Below are positions 61,882-64,000 of a DNA stretch of 64,000 bases, in pieces. The stretch covers positions 10,165,623 to 10,229,622 of the forward strand of contig NC_042515.1 of the NCBI RefSeq assembly GCF_900963305.1, written 5' to 3'. The DNA comes from Echeneis naucrates. Lineage: Eukaryota > Chordata > Actinopteri > Carangiformes > Echeneidae. Each line of letters opens with the position of its first letter. The first letter of the stretch is position 1. The notes under the pieces are model-generated. The model did no database searches and was not told where the DNA came from. It was given only the letters and a program-made list of their open reading frames with translations. The translations under genes were made by a program, and so were the position numbers.

Positions 61882-63440
61882 GCTGTTACTGTGTATGTAT
61901 GTGTATACTGTATGTATGAATTTGTTTATATTGAATATTATGTATAAAGATGTGAATATTAACTCTCTCTTTGTCAAGTTGCACAAGTAGAGGCAGTGGC
62001 AAGTTAAAAAAGAATGTTAGTTGTCCCATTTTATCAGTAGTTGGATGCAAGAGTTATAACTTGATTTTTCATAACTTACAACAGTATTTTATTAAACGAT
62101 ACCTTGAACTTATTTCATAGAATGTAAAGGGACATTGTGTAAATGTTGTTAAGTGTTGTAAGTACTTAATACAGGACTTCAAAAGCTACAACTCACTGTA
62201 AATTGCTACAACTAACATATGTTTAAGTGAGAAGAGATTTTGGCAGCTTTCATTTTTTCATACTGTTTTTGTTTTGTTTTTTTTGTCAAACTTCTGTAAA
62301 ATTCTTTGAAACTATTCAATTCAATGACTGTTCAGTGTAAAACAAATCTGGATCCACATGATTGAAGTATGGTACAACAATCTTGAGTTTGCACTTTGGT
62401 AAATGTACGTGTTTTCTTGTACTTCTACACACTGACAGTAGTTTAGGTGCAAATAATATGGAGAACAATTTAATCAATTTATTATTGCACTTCCACAGAT
62501 GTCAGGGTCTTACAGCAATATCCAGTTGATGCATTTGTCTGAGACATCATGATGTTCCACATGTGCCTTAAGCTCCAGAAATCCTGGCTCATGATGGCCC
62601 AACTTTCATAATACAATTCAATAATATATTAACTCATCTAAATATTAAATATCCAGCTCGCCCCATAAAATGAATGAATGCATGAATCAATAGTCAATGT
62701 GACCTGGATTCGTATGAACTACTGAATAGGCCTGTAAGGTTCTGAGGACTGAGAGGTGAGGAGGCCCCCGTGCCAGGCAATGTTGTTTGAGAGGTACAAA
62801 GCTCAGTTTGAAACACTACAAAGAAGAGAAAAAAATCAAAAAGATGAAAAATTAACACAAAACAAACTGCCTCTCTTTCAGTCCTGGGTCCAATTCTGTT
62901 CAGGAGGCCGGTGGGCCTTTTATTTGCTTATGTCCATTGTCTCATAATCTGACCATGCCTGGACCAAGATAAGATGCAGAAAAGTGATTGATGTTTTAAG
63001 TTACTCAATGTAAATTTTTGCTCCAATCAGCTGTAGATTTCCTACGAAGTGCCTCTTTACTCCCCTTACACCCGGACAGCTGGCTGGGTTTAAAGCTAAA
63101 GGTGACCGGTTACCTTTTCTGCAGACGCTCCTGACACCTGCTGGTTAATGGTGGACAGGGCAGCTGTCTTCCGGTTTTTTTCACTTCTCCGTGAAAAGTG
63201 ACAGCCAAATTAAAGTCATCTTCTCATTCTGGCTTTATTGTGGGATGTATCTATTTAATTCTGGCCCTGTGTTGGTTTGTTTGTTTGTTTGTTTGTAGTC
63301 AAGGCGGCTAAGCAGCGATGCTAACCGGGGAAGTCTGAACTACTCTATTTTTTTAGAGGGGGGGTAAGACGCTTATTAGTTTTTTAATGCTTAATATTTA
63401 GTTATAAAAAGTCACTTTAAACCTTATATTAGATACATTT
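61882..63440. other. Intergenic region downstream of tnfrsf1b
   Basis: AT-rich, without a supported gene. It ends in a short (GTTT)n repeat near 63276-63295, after which the composition changes to CpG-rich sequence of the next promoter. Confidence 0.5.
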
Positions 63441-63860
63441 TAACCATTTCCTTCTGTATAAACAGTTAAAGCTAGCCTGCCGTCATCCTTTTAGTGTACC
63501 ATAACGCCGCTCTCATCCCCCATAGCTGTGCCCCGTTGGTCGGGTCCGTTGCCGCTGTGTGTTGCTCTCCTTCCTGAAAAAAGACTCCACATCGGAGCCA
63601 CTGATGCCGCCGCGGTCAGGCCGGTAAGTTGTGTCCTCTTCTCCGCTTTATTCACTTTCTTCGCTCATGACTTGGGATAAAAATATGGCGTCCCCTTCTA
63701 TGTGCTCCAACGCCCCCCTCGCAACCATCCTTTATAAAATATGCATCTCGTTAAGGTAGTGTTTTTGTCCTCATTTGTGTGTGTGTGTGCGCCCCCACTC
63801 TTCCCCCGCTGGGGCTGGAGGTGCCGAAGGTCCCGGTCGGTTGTGTTTACAAACCCGGTT
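63441..63860 (+). promoter_or_regulatory. CpG-rich promoter with probable first exon of a gene running off the window
   Basis: The composition switches from AT-rich to CpG-rich. A strong splice donor on the plus strand (CAGGCCG/gtaagt) has its exon edge at 63623, so an exon 1 ending there is likely. An ATG at 63603 begins a short frame (MPPRSGR) open to the donor, but it could as well be leader sequence. In human the gene after TNFRSF1B is VPS13D, which makes that orthologue the first guess on position alone; no VPS13D protein sequence is present. Confidence 0.45.
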
Positions 63861-64000
63861 CGGGAGGAAGGTGGATTGAGCCCGTTTAAAAGCTCGTATT
63901 TTACGGTAAAGCGCGTATATAGGTCGTATAGTTGATGGGGTTGTTTTTTTTTTGTTTTTGGCTCCTAAAAGCTTCTTCATCAGGGAATTTAAAGGGAAGC

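Noticed and set aside
1-64000. The 1p36 microRNAs miR-34a and miR-200a/b/429, and tRNA genes
   Set aside because: I looked for the mature miR-34a and miR-200 family sequences and for tRNA-like cloverleafs and saw none. A chance TAATACTGT near 1785 lacks the rest of the miRNA and a hairpin.
1-64000. LTR retroelements or endogenous retrovirus copies
   Set aside because: No paired long terminal repeats, primer-binding site or gag/pol-like frames were recognised.

Overview
The window is vertebrate nuclear DNA, almost certainly from a ray-finned (teleost) fish. The genes are split by GT-AG introns, the proteins match vertebrate families along their whole length, introns are compact (mostly 0.1-2 kb), and the intergenic DNA carries simple repeats and short DNA transposons typical of fish. 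No bacterial, viral or CRISPR features were seen. Exon models below were assembled by hand from splice signals, phase and similarity to remembered human proteins; every CDS sums to a multiple of three.

Layout: 1-5.1 kb has no gene. ptma (prothymosin alpha, +) lies at 5.4-7.0 kb behind a CpG-rich promoter with three CCAAT boxes. slc45a1 (proton-coupled sugar transporter, -) is at 10.1-13.8 kb. prxl2b (prostamide/prostaglandin F synthase, +) is at 16.3-21.4 kb. mmel1 (neprilysin-like zinc endopeptidase, -) is at 26.7-36.2 kb, with a probable non-coding first exon near 40.5 kb. A gene-poor stretch covers about 40.8-49.1 kb. miip (migration and invasion inhibitory protein, +) is at 49.4-53.6 kb and tnfrsf1b (TNF receptor 2, +) at 56.3-61.7 kb. 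A CpG-rich probable first exon of a further gene lies near 63.5 kb and runs off the right edge.

The genes do not form one pathway. From general knowledge, five of the six have human orthologues on chromosome 1p36 (SLC45A1, PRXL2B, MMEL1, MIIP, TNFRSF1B), while PTMA is on human chromosome 2. Two neighbour pairs are kept in the human arrangement: convergent PRXL2B-MMEL1 and co-directional MIIP-TNFRSF1B. The window is therefore a fish version of the 1p36 block.

The most informative non-genic items are two non-autonomous hAT-type elements, each bounded by a perfect 8-bp target-site duplication; one of them holds a nested inverted-repeat element. I found no convincing previously undescribed system.
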